NCBI GenBank assembly: GCA_965204465.1
Contig: OZ241995.1
Span: 1,116,001-1,180,000 of the forward strand
DNA from: CBDBES01 sp965204465
Lineage (GTDB): Bacteria > Spirochaetota > Leptospiria > Turneriellales > CBDBES01
Length of the DNA: 64,000 nucleotides
Direction: 5' to 3'
Shown here one piece after another: positions 41,168-50,098 of the stretch (positions are counted from its first letter, which is position 1; each line of letters begins with the position of its first letter). The notes under the pieces were generated by a model. It was not told the DNA's origin, searched no databases, and saw only the letters and a list, made by a program, of their open reading frames with translations. A program made the translations under genes and the position numbers.

Positions 41168-42457
41168 ATGATCATACCAAATATCGATCTGGTGGTCATT
41201 GGTTCAGAAGTCCTGAATGGATTTACCCTGGATACAAATACTAGATTTATTACTTCTGAATTATTCAAAAGAGGTTACAGGATGCGTCAATCTTATGTTA
41301 TAAGAGATGACGAAGAAAATATATTGCGGCTTCTTAAGAGGCTTATTTCTGATAGCGATTTAGTGATCACAACGGGGGGGTTAGGCCCCACTCAAGATGA
41401 TCTTACTGTAGATATTCTTTCCAAGCTTACAAATTGCAAACCAATATATGATGAATATGCCCGAAAGAGGGCTAAGCTTATCTTTGAAAAAGAAGATCAG
41501 AAAACAGGCAAAAAGATAAATGAGCTTGATCCTAAAATTGTTTTTCGTCAAACCAGGATACCTGAAAAAGCAACGCCCCTGAAAAATCGTATCGGAATTG
41601 CTCCTGGTATATGGTTTGTAAAACCTCCTTTACTGGCCCTTCCAGGGTTTCCGGTGGAACTGAAATCAATTTGGCCAGAGGCTATTCAAAAAATAGAAAA
41701 ACTAGGGTTGAAAAAATCGCATACCAGTATTATACCCATCTGGGGATTGGGAGAGAGTCTTGTGTTCTCTTCTCTGAAGTTTCCAAAAGAAATAGAGGTA
41801 GGCGTTCATGCACTTGATTTCGGCTGTCGTTTGTTTTTAAGTAGTCAGGACCAGGAACTTCTACATACTTTTTCAGCCAAGGTTAGGGATAAATTTACCG
41901 CCTATATACTACAGAACCCTTTAGAGAGTTTCATCCAATACTTAGAGAAAGAGAAATTAAATATGGCTACCGTAGAAAGTTGTACGGGAGGCTTATTAGC
42001 GAAAATGATCACAGATATACCCGGTGTTTCAAGAATTTTTAGAGGAGGCATGGTGGTGTATCATGATAAGATCAAAGAGTCTTTGATGGGCATATCTCCT
42101 GAGATCATAGAAAGGTATGGCGCGGTGAGTCGGGAATGTGCTTTTCAGATGGCTGTCCATGGATTAAAAAAGCTAAACTCTGACATTGTGCTGGTCACCA
42201 CAGGAATTGCTGGCCCCTCTGGAGGCAGTAAAGAGAAACCAGTAGGCACTGTATATGCTGGATTTGGAAATAAAAAAGAAAAGAAAATATACATTGGTAA
42301 ATTCTTATTTCCTTTTGGGCGCGAAAGATTCAGAAAGGCAGTAGCGTCTATATTATTTTTAAATCTATATCAAAAATATATTTTTTTTAAGGGTGAAGAA
42401 CCTTGGCGCCAAAAAGGACTAGGAATAGAATTCCGCTCATTTGATATGGAAATTTAA
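41168..42457 (+). CDS. cinA: CinA-family protein, nicotinamide-nucleotide amidohydrolase
   Basis: 429 residues. The N-terminal molybdopterin-binding-like domain has VVIGSEVLNGFTLDTNT, then VITTGGLGPTQDDLT. The C-terminal PncC amidase domain (~255-420) has MATVESCTGGLLAKMI with catalytic Ser, then YGAVSRECAFQMA and TTGIAGPSGGSKEKPVGT. The two-domain form recycles NMN or ADP-ribose by-products. The final ~25 residues are extra compared with typical CinA. TTGACA upstream (41121) may be its -35 element. Confidence 0.9.
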   Translation: MIIPNIDLVVIGSEVLNGFTLDTNTRFITSELFKRGYRMRQSYVIRDDEENILRLLKRLISDSDLVITTGGLGPTQDDLTVDILSKLTNCKPIYDEYARKRAKLIFEKEDQKTGKKINELDPKIVFRQTRIPEKATPLKNRIGIAPGIWFVKPPLLALPGFPVELKSIWPEAIQKIEKLGLKKSHTSIIPIWGLGESLVFSSLKFPKEIEVGVHALDFGCRLFLSSQDQELLHTFSAKVRDKFTAYILQNPLESFIQYLEKEKLNMATVESCTGGLLAKMITDIPGVSRIFRGGMVVYHDKIKESLMGISPEIIERYGAVSRECAFQMAVHGLKKLNSDIVLVTTGIAGPSGGSKEKPVGTVYAGFGNKKEKKIYIGKFLFPFGRERFRKAVASILFLNLYQKYIFFKGEEPWRQKGLGIEFRSFDMEI

Positions 42458-42504
42458 TCTATAGATATGAGTAGATTAAATTTAACATTATTTTGCATCT
42501 TTCA

Positions 42505-42593
42505 TTAGACAATTTTATTACAGGTAGTCGTTCGGTTCGGTTCCCTCACCTTCCTCCTACCTGAAATCATGGTCCCCTACCATGGGGGTCTAA
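42505..42593 (+). ncRNA. Possible three-way-junction structured element
   Basis: An outer stem TTAGAC (42505) / GTCTAA (42588-42593) encloses two inner hairpins: CAGGTAG (42521) with CTACCTG (42557-42563), and CATGG (42568) with CCATG (42580-42584). All three stems are perfect and nest cleanly. It lies 157 bases upstream of the GLUG lipoprotein start and could be a cis-regulatory leader or small RNA. The rest of 42458-42749 shows only an AT-rich promoter-like stretch near 42670 and an AGGAGG ribosome site. Confidence 0.35.
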
Positions 42594-42749
42594 CAAGTAG
42601 TGTAAGATATGTGTACAAAGTACAGCCTAACGGCATTGGTTATTGTAGTAGGGTAAGAAAAAATACTTGCTTTTTTGTTTATAATTTATAAACGATATCT
42701 AAATATTTTAAGAGGTTAGTTATACCAACCCTTAAAGGAGGAATAAAAT

Positions 42750-45278
42750 ATGAAAATGAATAGTTTATACAGCATAATGGCCATAGCAGCCATTCTATCC
42801 CTGTCTTTCTGCAAGAGCAATGAAAACGATCCAGGCCCAACTCCACCGCCTGGTAATGGGGATACCCCAGGAATTACTTATGCAAAAGATAACTCACCAT
42901 TGCCTGATACGATCACACTCACGGAAGGCGATACAGATGTAGAATATGAATATACCATTGTTTTAAATACCCAACCCACTGCAAATGTAGAAATACAGAT
43001 CACTCTTCCCTCTAATTCTCCTTCTAATTTAAGTATTGTTTCTGGCAGCCAAAATGAAAGTGGTGCAGGCTCTTCCATCACCCTTACCTATACTACGGAT
43101 ACTTGGGATACCCCCCAAACGGTGACATTGACCCTTGCTGATGACGAAATGTCTAGTTCGATCAATGGCAGCTTGACTCATATCGTTACGAGCGGCGATC
43201 CTAATTATAATAATAAGGATACACTGAATAGAACCATAGAATTGAAACTCAGAGACGATGAGGCAGGGGTACTCTATCAAAAAGATAATGCAAGCCTACC
43301 AGAAACGATTGAACTCACAGAGGGAACGGATAGTCAATATAGCTATATGATCGTATTGGCAAAGCAACCCACTGATGATGTAACCATTAGAATTACCCTC
43401 AATAATGCACCAGATAATCTAAGGATTGATGAAAGCGGAAATCCTGTAACCTTTGCCACTATTACATTTGCTGTTGATGAATGGCAGATGCCCCAAACCA
43501 TAAATCTTACCTTTGCGGATAATGGTATTTTATCGGGACCCATCATGTCCACATTAACCCATATTACATCCTCTACAGATACCAGGTATGAGAATTTACC
43601 CAATAAAGATTTAATTCTCCATCTAATAGATGATGAGATTATTCCTCCATGTGATCAACCAGGTGCTGCTGCAGAAGATGATTTTACCCCCAATATGGCT
43701 GGAGAGGATTATGGGATGGGAACAGAAAATGATCCATACATTATATGCAATGCAATGCAATTGCAGTCTATGAGTGGCAACCTGAATGCATTCTATGAGT
43801 TGGGTAAAGACATAGACGCTTCTTCTATTATGGCTGAATATACCTGCCCCGCAGGCATTACGGGTACATGTACAGGATTCCAACCCATTGGGGACTGTGG
43901 GGTGGATGGCAATTGTGGTATCGCTGATGATATGCCCTTCACAGGCACTTTAGACGGAAAAGGATTCACCGTAAGCGATCTTATGGTCAATATCAATCTT
44001 ACCTCTGGCAACTCTTATGCAGGCCTTTTCGGGGCTACATTGGGCGCGAATATCAGGAATATTGGCTTATTGAATGTGGATATTTCTTCTTTTTCTTCTG
44101 ATAATTCTATTGCAGGTGGTTTGGTAGGGGAGAATAGTAGTAGTAGTATAACCAATTCCTACTCTACAGGGAATGTTTCTTCTTCTTCTTCTTCTTTTGC
44201 TTCTCATGCAGGCGGCCTGGTAGGGCTTAATCGTAATAGTAGTATAACCAATTCCTACTCTACAGGGAATGTTTCTTCTTCTACTTCTTCTGTTTCTATT
44301 TCTTACGCAGGCGGCTTGGTAGGGGAGAATAGTAGTAGTAGTATAACCAATTCCTACTCTACAGGGAATATTTCTTCTTCTGCTCCTACTTTTGAATCCC
44401 ATGCAGGCGGCTTGGTAGGGGAGAATAGTAGTAGTAGTAGTATAACCAATTCCTACTTTACAGGGAATACTTCTTCTTCTGCTTTTAATTCTTTATCAGG
44501 CGGCTTGGCAGGGCAGAATATTCGTAGTAGTATAACCAATTCCTGGTCTACAGGAAATGTTTCTTCTTTTGCTACTAACTTTTTTACAGGCGGCCTGGTA
44601 GGGGATAATAGGGATAGTAGTAGTATAACCAATTCCTATTATGATATGGATACTTCAACATTATTCAAAGATGGTAGTGAAGTCTCCGATACTGCCGTAG
44701 GCTTGTTGGATAGTACTCTTACTTGTGCAGGCGGTTTCTTATCTGATCCATTTAAGCAGAATGTATCTGGTACAGGAACTTGTGATAATGCAGATCCCAC
44801 TATTTTCTTCAACTGGCATGAAGATATGAATAGTAACCGCTATGATAGTAATGGCAATGGAATGATAGACTCTTCCGATGACTTTGTATGGAATTTTGGC
44901 ACCATGTCAGAATATCCCTTTATATCCTCTACCCCTGGAACACCAGACGAACAGGCGGTGAGAATGGCTTCTGGTTTCTTACGTTTTTCAAACACTATCC
45001 TTGGAGAGCCCTCTTCTACAGACCCTGTATTCTTCTATGACATAGACGATCCCGCCATGGATATTACGACTTCTGGCACGGAAGTACAGGGCACTACCGC
45101 AAACGGTTACCAGATTCAAGATGCAGACGGTAATGCTCTGGCTTCACCCGCAGTGAATGCAAGTGGTGTGATCAGTGGAATAAACTCGGGTCCCGCTGAA
45201 TTTTATTTAAAGGTTACCTTTACCAAGGGTACTTCTCCCATGGCTAGTTTTAGTCGTAGGTATAAATTTAAGAAATAA
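42750..45278 (+). CDS. Large surface lipoprotein with Calx-beta-like and GLUG repeats
   Basis: 842 residues. Lipoprotein signal with lipobox SLSFC (Cys21) and a Pro/Gly linker. Residues ~43-175 and ~178-298 are two related beta domains (LPDTITLTEGDTDVEYEYTI; LPETIELTEGTDSQYSYMI) of Calx-beta/cadherin-like type. Residues ~310-440 lead into a solenoid, and ~450-640 hold six GLUG-type repeats (GGLVGENSSSS, ITNSYSTGN). The C-terminal ~190 residues are beta-rich. GLUG arrays are typical of adhesins. It is probably exposed on the cell surface. AGGAGG precedes the ATG by 7 bases. Confidence 0.82.
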   Translation: MKMNSLYSIMAIAAILSLSFCKSNENDPGPTPPPGNGDTPGITYAKDNSPLPDTITLTEGDTDVEYEYTIVLNTQPTANVEIQITLPSNSPSNLSIVSGSQNESGAGSSITLTYTTDTWDTPQTVTLTLADDEMSSSINGSLTHIVTSGDPNYNNKDTLNRTIELKLRDDEAGVLYQKDNASLPETIELTEGTDSQYSYMIVLAKQPTDDVTIRITLNNAPDNLRIDESGNPVTFATITFAVDEWQMPQTINLTFADNGILSGPIMSTLTHITSSTDTRYENLPNKDLILHLIDDEIIPPCDQPGAAAEDDFTPNMAGEDYGMGTENDPYIICNAMQLQSMSGNLNAFYELGKDIDASSIMAEYTCPAGITGTCTGFQPIGDCGVDGNCGIADDMPFTGTLDGKGFTVSDLMVNINLTSGNSYAGLFGATLGANIRNIGLLNVDISSFSSDNSIAGGLVGENSSSSITNSYSTGNVSSSSSSFASHAGGLVGLNRNSSITNSYSTGNVSSSTSSVSISYAGGLVGENSSSSITNSYSTGNISSSAPTFESHAGGLVGENSSSSSITNSYFTGNTSSSAFNSLSGGLAGQNIRSSITNSWSTGNVSSFATNFFTGGLVGDNRDSSSITNSYYDMDTSTLFKDGSEVSDTAVGLLDSTLTCAGGFLSDPFKQNVSGTGTCDNADPTIFFNWHEDMNSNRYDSNGNGMIDSSDDFVWNFGTMSEYPFISSTPGTPDEQAVRMASGFLRFSNTILGEPSSTDPVFFYDIDDPAMDITTSGTEVQGTTANGYQIQDADGNALASPAVNASGVISGINSGPAEFYLKVTFTKGTSPMASFSRRYKFKK
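44107..44640 (+). repeat. Tandem GLUG-coding repeats with serine microsatellites
   Basis: Six direct repeats of about 90-102 bp, each with a GCAGGCGG...TTGGTAGGGG block and a TATAACCAATTCCTA block. They are separated by variable AGT and TCT trinucleotide runs coding serine. The runs differ in length between units, as expected from in-frame slippage. Confidence 0.88.
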
Positions 45279-45296
45279 TTGTTTATTCTTTCCCAC

Positions 45297-45415
45297 CCCA
45301 GACACTTGGCCTCCTGGGTTGCTACGCAACACCATTCGGAGCAAGTAGTCTGCCCCTAAAAAGAACCACCTGTGCCCGTAGGGTGAAATGGGTAGCAAAT
45401 AAATGGGTAGTAAAG
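45297..45415 (+). repeat. Palindrome mosaic C
   Basis: CAGACACTTGG...CAAGTAGTCTG form a ~10-bp stem with one bulge, enclosing GTTGC-TAC-GCAAC. The element then runs into the border CCTGTGCCCGTAGGGTGAAA then TGGGTAGCAA shared with mosaics A and B. The first ~65 bp recur at 62889-62953. It sits in the gap between the GLUG lipoprotein and the lipocalin-like gene. Confidence 0.85.
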
Positions 45416-45513
45416 TTGCGATTAAGATCATCCAGATAAATATTAGAAAGTACATTTTTTTATAGGCACTATTTTTTTGCTTGACTAATTCTTAGAATGT
45501 TTTATCATTTATT

Positions 45514-45990
45514 ATGATGCATTCCAACCAAAAAAAACCAATTTCATTACAATCTCTGGAAGGGAAATGGTATATTCAGATGACTAATTTCCCAATGTGG
45601 CTAAAAAGAGATAAACTGAATCCTACGCTAAATTATTCAGTAGAAGAAAAAAAGGGAATTAAAGGCCTCAAAGACAGGGTGGTATATTTAAAGAAGAATA
45701 AAGAAAAAACGATACTTGGATTTGATACACCACTGGATAGTAGCAATAGAAAATTTACATGGAGAGGACAGGGGGTATTGGTCTTCTTAAAAAGCAATTG
45801 GGAAGTTCTACATCTTTCATCCGATAAAAATTCAGCTATCATTTATTTTGAAAAAACATGGTTTACTCCAGAGGGCTATGATGCATTGTCGCGGAAAAAA
45901 ACAATGGACTCTTCCTTTCAAAAAGAAATCTCCAATACGCTATTGCATTTAGGTGTAGAGACTAAATTGGTTCTGGTAGAGCATCAGTAG
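45514..45990 (+). CDS. Lipocalin-like protein
   Basis: 158 residues without signal peptide. SLEGKWYIQMTNFPMWLK carries the GxW motif of the first lipocalin strand. A run of beta strands (NYSVEEKKG, DRVVYLKKN, GFDTPLDSSNRKFTWRG, GVLVFLKSNWEVLHL) then fits a small-ligand barrel. Ligand unknown. It stands alone with divergent flanking genes. AT-rich upstream sequence with TTGACT at 45480 and TTTATCATTTATTATGATG before the start may be its promoter. Confidence 0.6.
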   Translation: MMHSNQKKPISLQSLEGKWYIQMTNFPMWLKRDKLNPTLNYSVEEKKGIKGLKDRVVYLKKNKEKTILGFDTPLDSSNRKFTWRGQGVLVFLKSNWEVLHLSSDKNSAIIYFEKTWFTPEGYDALSRKKTMDSSFQKEISNTLLHLGVETKLVLVEHQ

Positions 45991-46073
45991 ATCCAAACAT
46001 CAAAAGAATAGGCAAATAAGTAATACCCCATCCTGGAAGATCAGTAATAGATATGATTCAGTAAATATATAAA

Positions 46074-47030
46074 TTAAATATACATTTTAACCCCTAGAGT
46101 ATAGTCTTCATAAAAATTGATAAAGTCCACTCCCCTTCCGTTAGAGTAGTTAAAACCAATGTAGAATAGAATCCTGCTTCCAAAATAGGGGTAAAAATCT
46201 GCGGATAATTCTAATATGTTGTAATACAGAATATCTTCTCCTTCTGATCTGAATCCGATATCTTTTAATAGTACAGAGTAATTAGTGTTAATGACCTCAA
46301 AATAATAGGCAAGCCATAGGATGCCTATACGATCTATGCTAAATCCTGCTCTGATTTCATGGGCATAGGAATAGTTGATGGGTTCCATGGAAAATACGCC
46401 ATGTAAAAATGCGATGGGAAGGTAATAACGAAAAGATGGCATGAATGCGATTTGCCAGTTAGATAACGATATGTGATAGTTAAACTGTATTTTTAGGTTA
46501 TCGAAAGCCCTGAAACCTGCATTGGGAAAATTCTCTATTGTAGATTGTAGATATAACTTTAAATATGTATTAAGATCAATCACATGATCACTCTCATGAT
46601 GTATGCCAAACCTTAATAATAGTCTTTGTGCCTTCCCAAATAAAAGACGGTTCAGATATTTAGATTCCCAAAGAGTATAGATCCCAGCACCCGCCCTCCA
46701 TGCCTGCCATGGATAATGGCCTTCTGAAAAATTATGTATTTCTATAAATGGATCAAGAGTGATCGCCACATTCAATTCTTGAGAATCATAGTACCAAAAC
46801 ATGAATGACCTTCCAGCGAATACATGCCATCTTCCATTATGAAAGGAATATTCCAGTCTTGGTTCTTCTGGTTCCAATGTGGGGAACCAATCCAGAGTGT
46901 TCAATGTAGAGGAAGTGAAATAATAAAAGAAATCTTTCTTTTTAGATTCCGTGAATATAGGAATGCCAGGATAAAGAAAGATAACAGACAGAAAAATAAA
47001 TAAAATAAAAGGTTTCAGATAAACTTTCAT
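46074..47030 (-). CDS. Outer-membrane beta-barrel-like protein, paralog A
   Basis: 318 residues. Signal peptide (FILFIFLSVIFLYPGIPIF). Alternating aromatic strands throughout (RLEYSFHNGRWHVFAGRSF, AFMPSFRYYLPIAF, LFYIGFNYSNGRG) suggest a barrel. LLRFGIHHESDHVI is shared with paralog B (GKIGINHERHLIADK) and recalls DUF1207-type proteins, which is a weak resemblance. ATG 47030 overlaps the upstream TGA (ATGA), setting the start and indicating coupling. Confidence 0.6.
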   Translation of the reverse strand: MKVYLKPFILFIFLSVIFLYPGIPIFTESKKKDFFYYFTSSTLNTLDWFPTLEPEEPRLEYSFHNGRWHVFAGRSFMFWYYDSQELNVAITLDPFIEIHNFSEGHYPWQAWRAGAGIYTLWESKYLNRLLFGKAQRLLLRFGIHHESDHVIDLNTYLKLYLQSTIENFPNAGFRAFDNLKIQFNYHISLSNWQIAFMPSFRYYLPIAFLHGVFSMEPINYSYAHEIRAGFSIDRIGILWLAYYFEVINTNYSVLLKDIGFRSEGEDILYYNILELSADFYPYFGSRILFYIGFNYSNGRGVDFINFYEDYTLGVKMYI

Positions 47031-48001
47031 ATTTGCGCCTTCCATCCAAAACCAATTCCTCTATATTTTTGTAGAAAATCTATACCCCTGCCGTCTGAAA
47101 TCTCATAGGTGATATATAGCTTGGAAGTGACAAAATAAAAATTCTTTAATTGCAATCCTAATTCCCATATATGATATTCCAGTCTATCTGTAAGATGTTC
47201 AACTCTAAGGATGGCATCTATTCCGGAGAAGTCGGATAGAATACTCTCATGGTAATATCCTAATAATATAGTTATTTTTTCAAATAGTCTGATTCCAGCA
47301 ACGATCTCGATAAAAAAAGAATATTTTCTATATTTATATGGATCGTTTGCAAAGATACCATCATAATATCTGAAACCGGGTGTAGTAGAAAATAAGAGCC
47401 TTTTATAATTAGATTGAAATAAAAATGCCAAGGTAATGGTTTCAAAATAAGAGCTTAACTCCTCTGAGGCAGGATCAAATTCTTCTTTCACAAAGTTTCT
47501 TATGTATAATTTTTTATCTGCTATCAGATGCCTTTCATGATTGATCCCTATTTTGCCTAATAAACGATATAGATCATCATTATTTGGTAAAAAGCGTGAA
47601 AATTCAAAATAAGAATTCAAACCAGACCGTATCCTAAATAACTGCCATTGCCCTGCCCTGCCTGTAAGAAAGTTATGTATTTCAAAAAAAAGTGGCATAG
47701 AGATAAACCAGGTAAATAGAGATGTATCTATACTCATAAGAACAGCTTCTATACCATAGGTACCATGTAGTCTGCCTGACTGTATAGAATAACCCCATAC
47801 AGGCGTATCTGGATCGAGAGAGATATGCCAGTTTAATTTTTTCTGGATAGAACCCAGATAGGTGATTTTGGTCTCTTCTTCTTTCTTAGCGGATTCTTGA
47901 TGATCCTGGGGTAATTGCGTTCTTATAGAAGTAAAAAAGCCAATAGAAAAATAAAGGACAAAAATAAATATAAACCAGGTAGATCTTTCCCCGATAAACA
48001 T
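47027..48001 (-). CDS. Outer-membrane beta-barrel-like protein, paralog B
   Basis: 324 residues with a signal peptide (FIFIFVLYFSIGFFTS). Same plan as the following gene: PVWGYSIQSGRLHGTYGIEA, GKIGINHERHLIADK, then barrel-like strands and the ending YEISDGRGIDFLQKYRGIGFG, parallel to paralog A's NYSNGRGVDFINFYEDYTLG. The pair looks like an old tandem duplication, co-translated by an ATGA overlap. Function unknown. Confidence 0.6.
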   Translation of the reverse strand: MFIGERSTWFIFIFVLYFSIGFFTSIRTQLPQDHQESAKKEEETKITYLGSIQKKLNWHISLDPDTPVWGYSIQSGRLHGTYGIEAVLMSIDTSLFTWFISMPLFFEIHNFLTGRAGQWQLFRIRSGLNSYFEFSRFLPNNDDLYRLLGKIGINHERHLIADKKLYIRNFVKEEFDPASEELSSYFETITLAFLFQSNYKRLLFSTTPGFRYYDGIFANDPYKYRKYSFFIEIVAGIRLFEKITILLGYYHESILSDFSGIDAILRVEHLTDRLEYHIWELGLQLKNFYFVTSKLYITYEISDGRGIDFLQKYRGIGFGWKAQI

Positions 48002-48163
48002 GTTAATGTTTTTTCCAAGATAGATAAAAAAAATATTCAGTTACCAATACCCCCATATCAAGGGAAAAAGCAATCATAAATTCACCATATTATAGAATTT
48101 GACTATTACGAAAAAAAGACGATTGAGAAAAGCCTTTTTGATAAGAACACATTATCAATGATG

Positions 48164-48207
48164 TTGACACGGTAACTAACAATTAATTTCTATCTCACAA
48201 TTGTTAG
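48164..48207 (+). promoter_or_regulatory. Promoter-overlapping inverted repeat upstream of the GH15 gene
   Basis: TTGACA (48164-48169) is followed by CTAACAATT (48176-48184) and its exact complement AATTGTTAG (48199-48207), separated by 14 bases that would contain the -10 region. This is a typical layout for a repressor operator. It lies 50 bases before the preferred start of the glycosidase gene. Confidence 0.45.
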
Positions 48208-48256
48208 CAAATTGAATGATAGCTATTCTAATTATATAATAATTATCTTAAAATCG

Positions 48257-50089
48257 ATGAGTAAAAAAAACAGGCATGTATATCGCTTAGGGATTATTGG
48301 AAATTGTGCCTATATGGCACATATTAATGAGTGCAGTAATGTCGAATGGATGTGCTGGCCCAGATTCGATAGTAGCTTTATTTTTGGAAGTCTACTGGAC
48401 AAAGAAAAAGGAGGTAGCTTTTGCATACAGCCTGCCTTTGAAAAATTTTCTTCTAAGCAATATTATATAACCAATACAAATGTACTCTGCACTGAATTTA
48501 AGGCATCAGAAGGTTCTTTTAGAGTAACTGATTTTGCCCCCCGTTTTATACAGAATGACAGATATTTTAATCCTTTAATGCTTATCCGTAAAGTTGAACC
48601 CATTTCAGGTACTTCCAGAATATGCATAACATGCCAGCCAAGAAGTAATTATGGGGAAATACAACCATCCATTATTTTAGGAAGCAATCATATTCTTTAT
48701 AATATCTCTTTGGATAAATTAAGACTACATACTGCAAATTTCCCCTTGAACTATGTTCTATCAGGAAAGGCCTTTTACCTGAATGAACCAATCTATTTAG
48801 TTTTATCTTGGCAGAATACGGTCGAGGACTCTATTATTGATATGTCTGAAAGATTCTTATTAAAAACGATCGCCTATTGGCAAGACTGGGTAAGAAGAGC
48901 ATCCATACCCACTTTTTCCCAAGATAATGTGATCCGATCTGCTTTAGCGCTTAAATTGCATCAATATTACGATACAGGAGCAATTATTGCCTCTGGTACT
49001 ACCAGTTTACCCGAATCTCCAGATAGTGGAAGAAATTGGGATTATCGCTATTGCTGGTTAAGAGATGCTTATTATACATTGGCTGTGTTCAATAATATTA
49101 GCCACTTTGAAGAGTTGGAGAAATTTTCTAAATTCATTGAGAATATAGTAATTATGGCAAATAAAAGACAGGATGAGACAGGCCAGAATGCTTCCAAAAA
49201 CAGAAATGGCTATAGACCTGTTTATTCCATATTGGGAGATTCAGATATTGAAGAGAAAACTCTCCATTTATCTGGATATTTAAAGAACCAACCAGTGAGG
49301 ATCGGAAACCAGGCGTCTAGTCATATTCAAAATGATGTATACGGACAGGTATTGGTTTCTCTATTGCCTTTGTTTGCGGATAAAAGATTATCAAACAGAA
49401 GAAATATTTCTCCTGGTCTGATATATGCCCTGTTGAATAATATCAATTTTAGAATGGATGAAGCCGATGCAGGGCTCTGGGAATTCAGGAATATATCCCA
49501 AAAACATTGTTATACTTATTTATTTCATTGGGCTGGAAGTTGCGCTGCTATTAAAATGGCCAAAGAGATAAAAGATGAAAAAATGCTAAAATTGGCTCTT
49601 CATTTGCAAAAAGAATCCAGCAATAGAATTGAAAAATGTTATAGTTCTTCTGTAAATGCCTATACACAGGCAATTGGCTCAAAAAGTTTAGATGCTAGTC
49701 TTTTGCAATTGATCACAATGAATTATTTAGATCCGGCATCGGAAAAGGCCCAAAAACATCTGGTCACTTTGGAAAAAGAGTTGAAAACAGAAAATGGACT
49801 TTTTTTTAGGTATAAGCATAGGGATGATTTCGGAGAACCAGAATCAACTTTTCTGGTCTGCGCCTATTGGTATGTAGAATCTTTAGCATGTACTGGTCGC
49901 CTGGATGAAGCCATTGAATTGTTTGAGAAGTTACTTGGCTATTCTAATCATTTGGGGCTTTTAAGTGAAGATGTTGATTATGAAACAGGAAGCCAATGGG
50001 GTAATTTTCCGCAGGCATACAGCCATGTTGGTCTGATGAATGCCGCTTTTAGAATATCTACTAAAATAGACTCGCCTTTGTTCTTATAA
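48257..50089 (+). CDS. GH15 glycosidase (glucoamylase/trehalase-like)
   Basis: 610 residues from ATG 48257 (MSKKNRHVYRLGIIGNCAY). An upstream ATG at 48212 is in frame but sits only five bases past the operator-like repeat. The N-terminal beta domain has WMCWPRFDSSFIFGSLLD. The (alpha/alpha)6 domain has DSGRNWDYRYCWLRDAYYT, LWEFR with the likely catalytic acid Glu, and EDVDYETGSQWGNFPQAYSH with the second. It is cytoplasmic (no signal peptide) and nine bases before a trehalose-phosphate synthase/phosphatase gene, so it may degrade trehalose or glycogen-like glucans in the same pathway. Confidence 0.87.
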   Translation: MSKKNRHVYRLGIIGNCAYMAHINECSNVEWMCWPRFDSSFIFGSLLDKEKGGSFCIQPAFEKFSSKQYYITNTNVLCTEFKASEGSFRVTDFAPRFIQNDRYFNPLMLIRKVEPISGTSRICITCQPRSNYGEIQPSIILGSNHILYNISLDKLRLHTANFPLNYVLSGKAFYLNEPIYLVLSWQNTVEDSIIDMSERFLLKTIAYWQDWVRRASIPTFSQDNVIRSALALKLHQYYDTGAIIASGTTSLPESPDSGRNWDYRYCWLRDAYYTLAVFNNISHFEELEKFSKFIENIVIMANKRQDETGQNASKNRNGYRPVYSILGDSDIEEKTLHLSGYLKNQPVRIGNQASSHIQNDVYGQVLVSLLPLFADKRLSNRRNISPGLIYALLNNINFRMDEADAGLWEFRNISQKHCYTYLFHWAGSCAAIKMAKEIKDEKMLKLALHLQKESSNRIEKCYSSSVNAYTQAIGSKSLDASLLQLITMNYLDPASEKAQKHLVTLEKELKTENGLFFRYKHRDDFGEPESTFLVCAYWYVESLACTGRLDEAIELFEKLLGYSNHLGLLSEDVDYETGSQWGNFPQAYSHVGLMNAAFRISTKIDSPLFL

Positions 50090-50098
50090 AATATTATT

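Noticed and set aside
44067..44402. 111-residue minus-strand ORF opposite the GLUG repeats
   Set aside because: Low-complexity Arg-rich shadow of the serine and GLUG codons.
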